This document shows, piece by piece, positions 63,784 through 64,000 of a stretch of 64,000 bases of DNA. The notes below the pieces were generated by a model, which was not told the origin of the DNA, did not search any database, and worked only from the letters and a program-made list of their open reading frames with translations. Within the stretch, counting starts at the first letter, position 1. Each line of letters starts with the position of its first letter. This DNA comes from Candidatus Thiodubiliella endoseptemdiera (GTDB taxonomy: Bacteria > Pseudomonadota > Gammaproteobacteria > PS1 > Pseudothioglobaceae): assembly GCA_013416635.1 (NCBI GenBank), contig JACCHT010000002.1, positions 434,001 through 498,000 on the forward strand. Reading direction: 5' to 3'. A program made the position numbers and the translations under genes.

Positions 63784-64000
63784 ATGAAAAAAATAATACA
63801 AAGTATCTCTATGGTTTCATCATTAGCTATATTAACGGCTTGTGGTAATCTAGCACTTGAGGACAAGGTTACATTTGAAAAAGAACAATTACCCAAAATA
63901 GAAAAACTGGTTATTAATAAAAACATCGACAAACAACAAGCTAACCAAATGATATTAACAGCAAGAAAATATGCTGCCTTTTGGAATACAGGGATAGAAA
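63784..64000 (+). CDS. Lipoprotein, possibly SnoaL/NTF2-like, 5' part only
   Basis: The visible 72 residues start with a lipoprotein signal (SSLAILTACGN) and include NQMILTARKYAAFWNTG, which resembles the first helix of SnoaL-like or ester-cyclase (NTF2-fold) proteins. The gene runs off the window. It has AAGGA 5 bp before its ATG and is probably regulated by the divergent HxlR protein. The family call is tentative. Confidence 0.55.
   Translation, partial: MKKIIQSISMVSSLAILTACGNLALEDKVTFEKEQLPKIEKLVINKNIDKQQANQMILTARKYAAFWNTGIE

Overview
The window reads as chromosome of an AT-rich, sulfur-oxidising gammaproteobacterium. The soxXYZA cluster with a SoxXA-binding lipoprotein, the gene content and the base composition suggest the SUP05/Thioglobus group, and the heavy load of small repeats would fit a mussel or clam thiotrophic symbiont. 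That placement is an inference; no 16S gene is present.

Layout. 1-6.7 kb: end of an M50 protease gene, a zinc-uptake-type operon (small His protein, porin, binding protein, permease), rnpB and class I fumarase. 6.8-11.0 kb: mreBCD-mrdA for cell shape. 11.0-14.6 kb: tgt, an Atm1-type ABC exporter and two unknowns. 14.6-25.3 kb: accessory region with an AT-rich three-gene operon (ParB-like protein, OLD-like ATPase/TOPRIM protein, D12 adenine methyltransferase), a decayed hsdM, and two copies of a subtilase plus PrcB-like pair. 25.3-35.2 kb: recX, recA, ribD, coaBC, comEC, dnaE. 35.5-40.2 kb: a methyltransferase, sox genes and trpE. 40.3-53.7 kb: the rpoC-rpoB-rplLJ-rplAK-nusG-secE-tRNA-Trp-tuf-tRNA-Thr/Gly/Tyr block. 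53.7-64 kb: malic enzyme, a truncated dcw cluster (mraZ-rsmH-ftsL-ftsI), dnaG, an LpxL-like acyltransferase, rpsO, prfB and an HxlR regulator with a divergent lipoprotein gene.

Two things dominate beyond the gene list. First, a near-identical 161-bp palindromic element occurs ten times. It has perfect 18-bp terminal inverted repeats and usually 5-bp target duplications. It sits in gene leaders, at a break in the dcw cluster, and at the ends of a 1.9-2.3 kb duplication. A diverged relative of about 184 bp is also present, once as the target of a nested insertion. Second, about ten otherwise normal genes (fumA, tgt, the ABC exporter, comEC, soxA, soxK, tuf, rsmH, ftsI and a hypothetical) carry one- or two-base indels, many at short homopolymers. 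Such damage in tuf, ftsI and rsmH is more easily explained by sequencing or assembly error than by true loss, but the sequence alone cannot settle this.

The best candidate for an undescribed system is the operon at 14669-18486. It combines a ParB/Srx-like protein, an ABC-ATPase with a C-terminal TOPRIM-like region, and an adenine methyltransferase. It lies, together with restriction-modification debris, between two broken copies of the same hypothetical gene.
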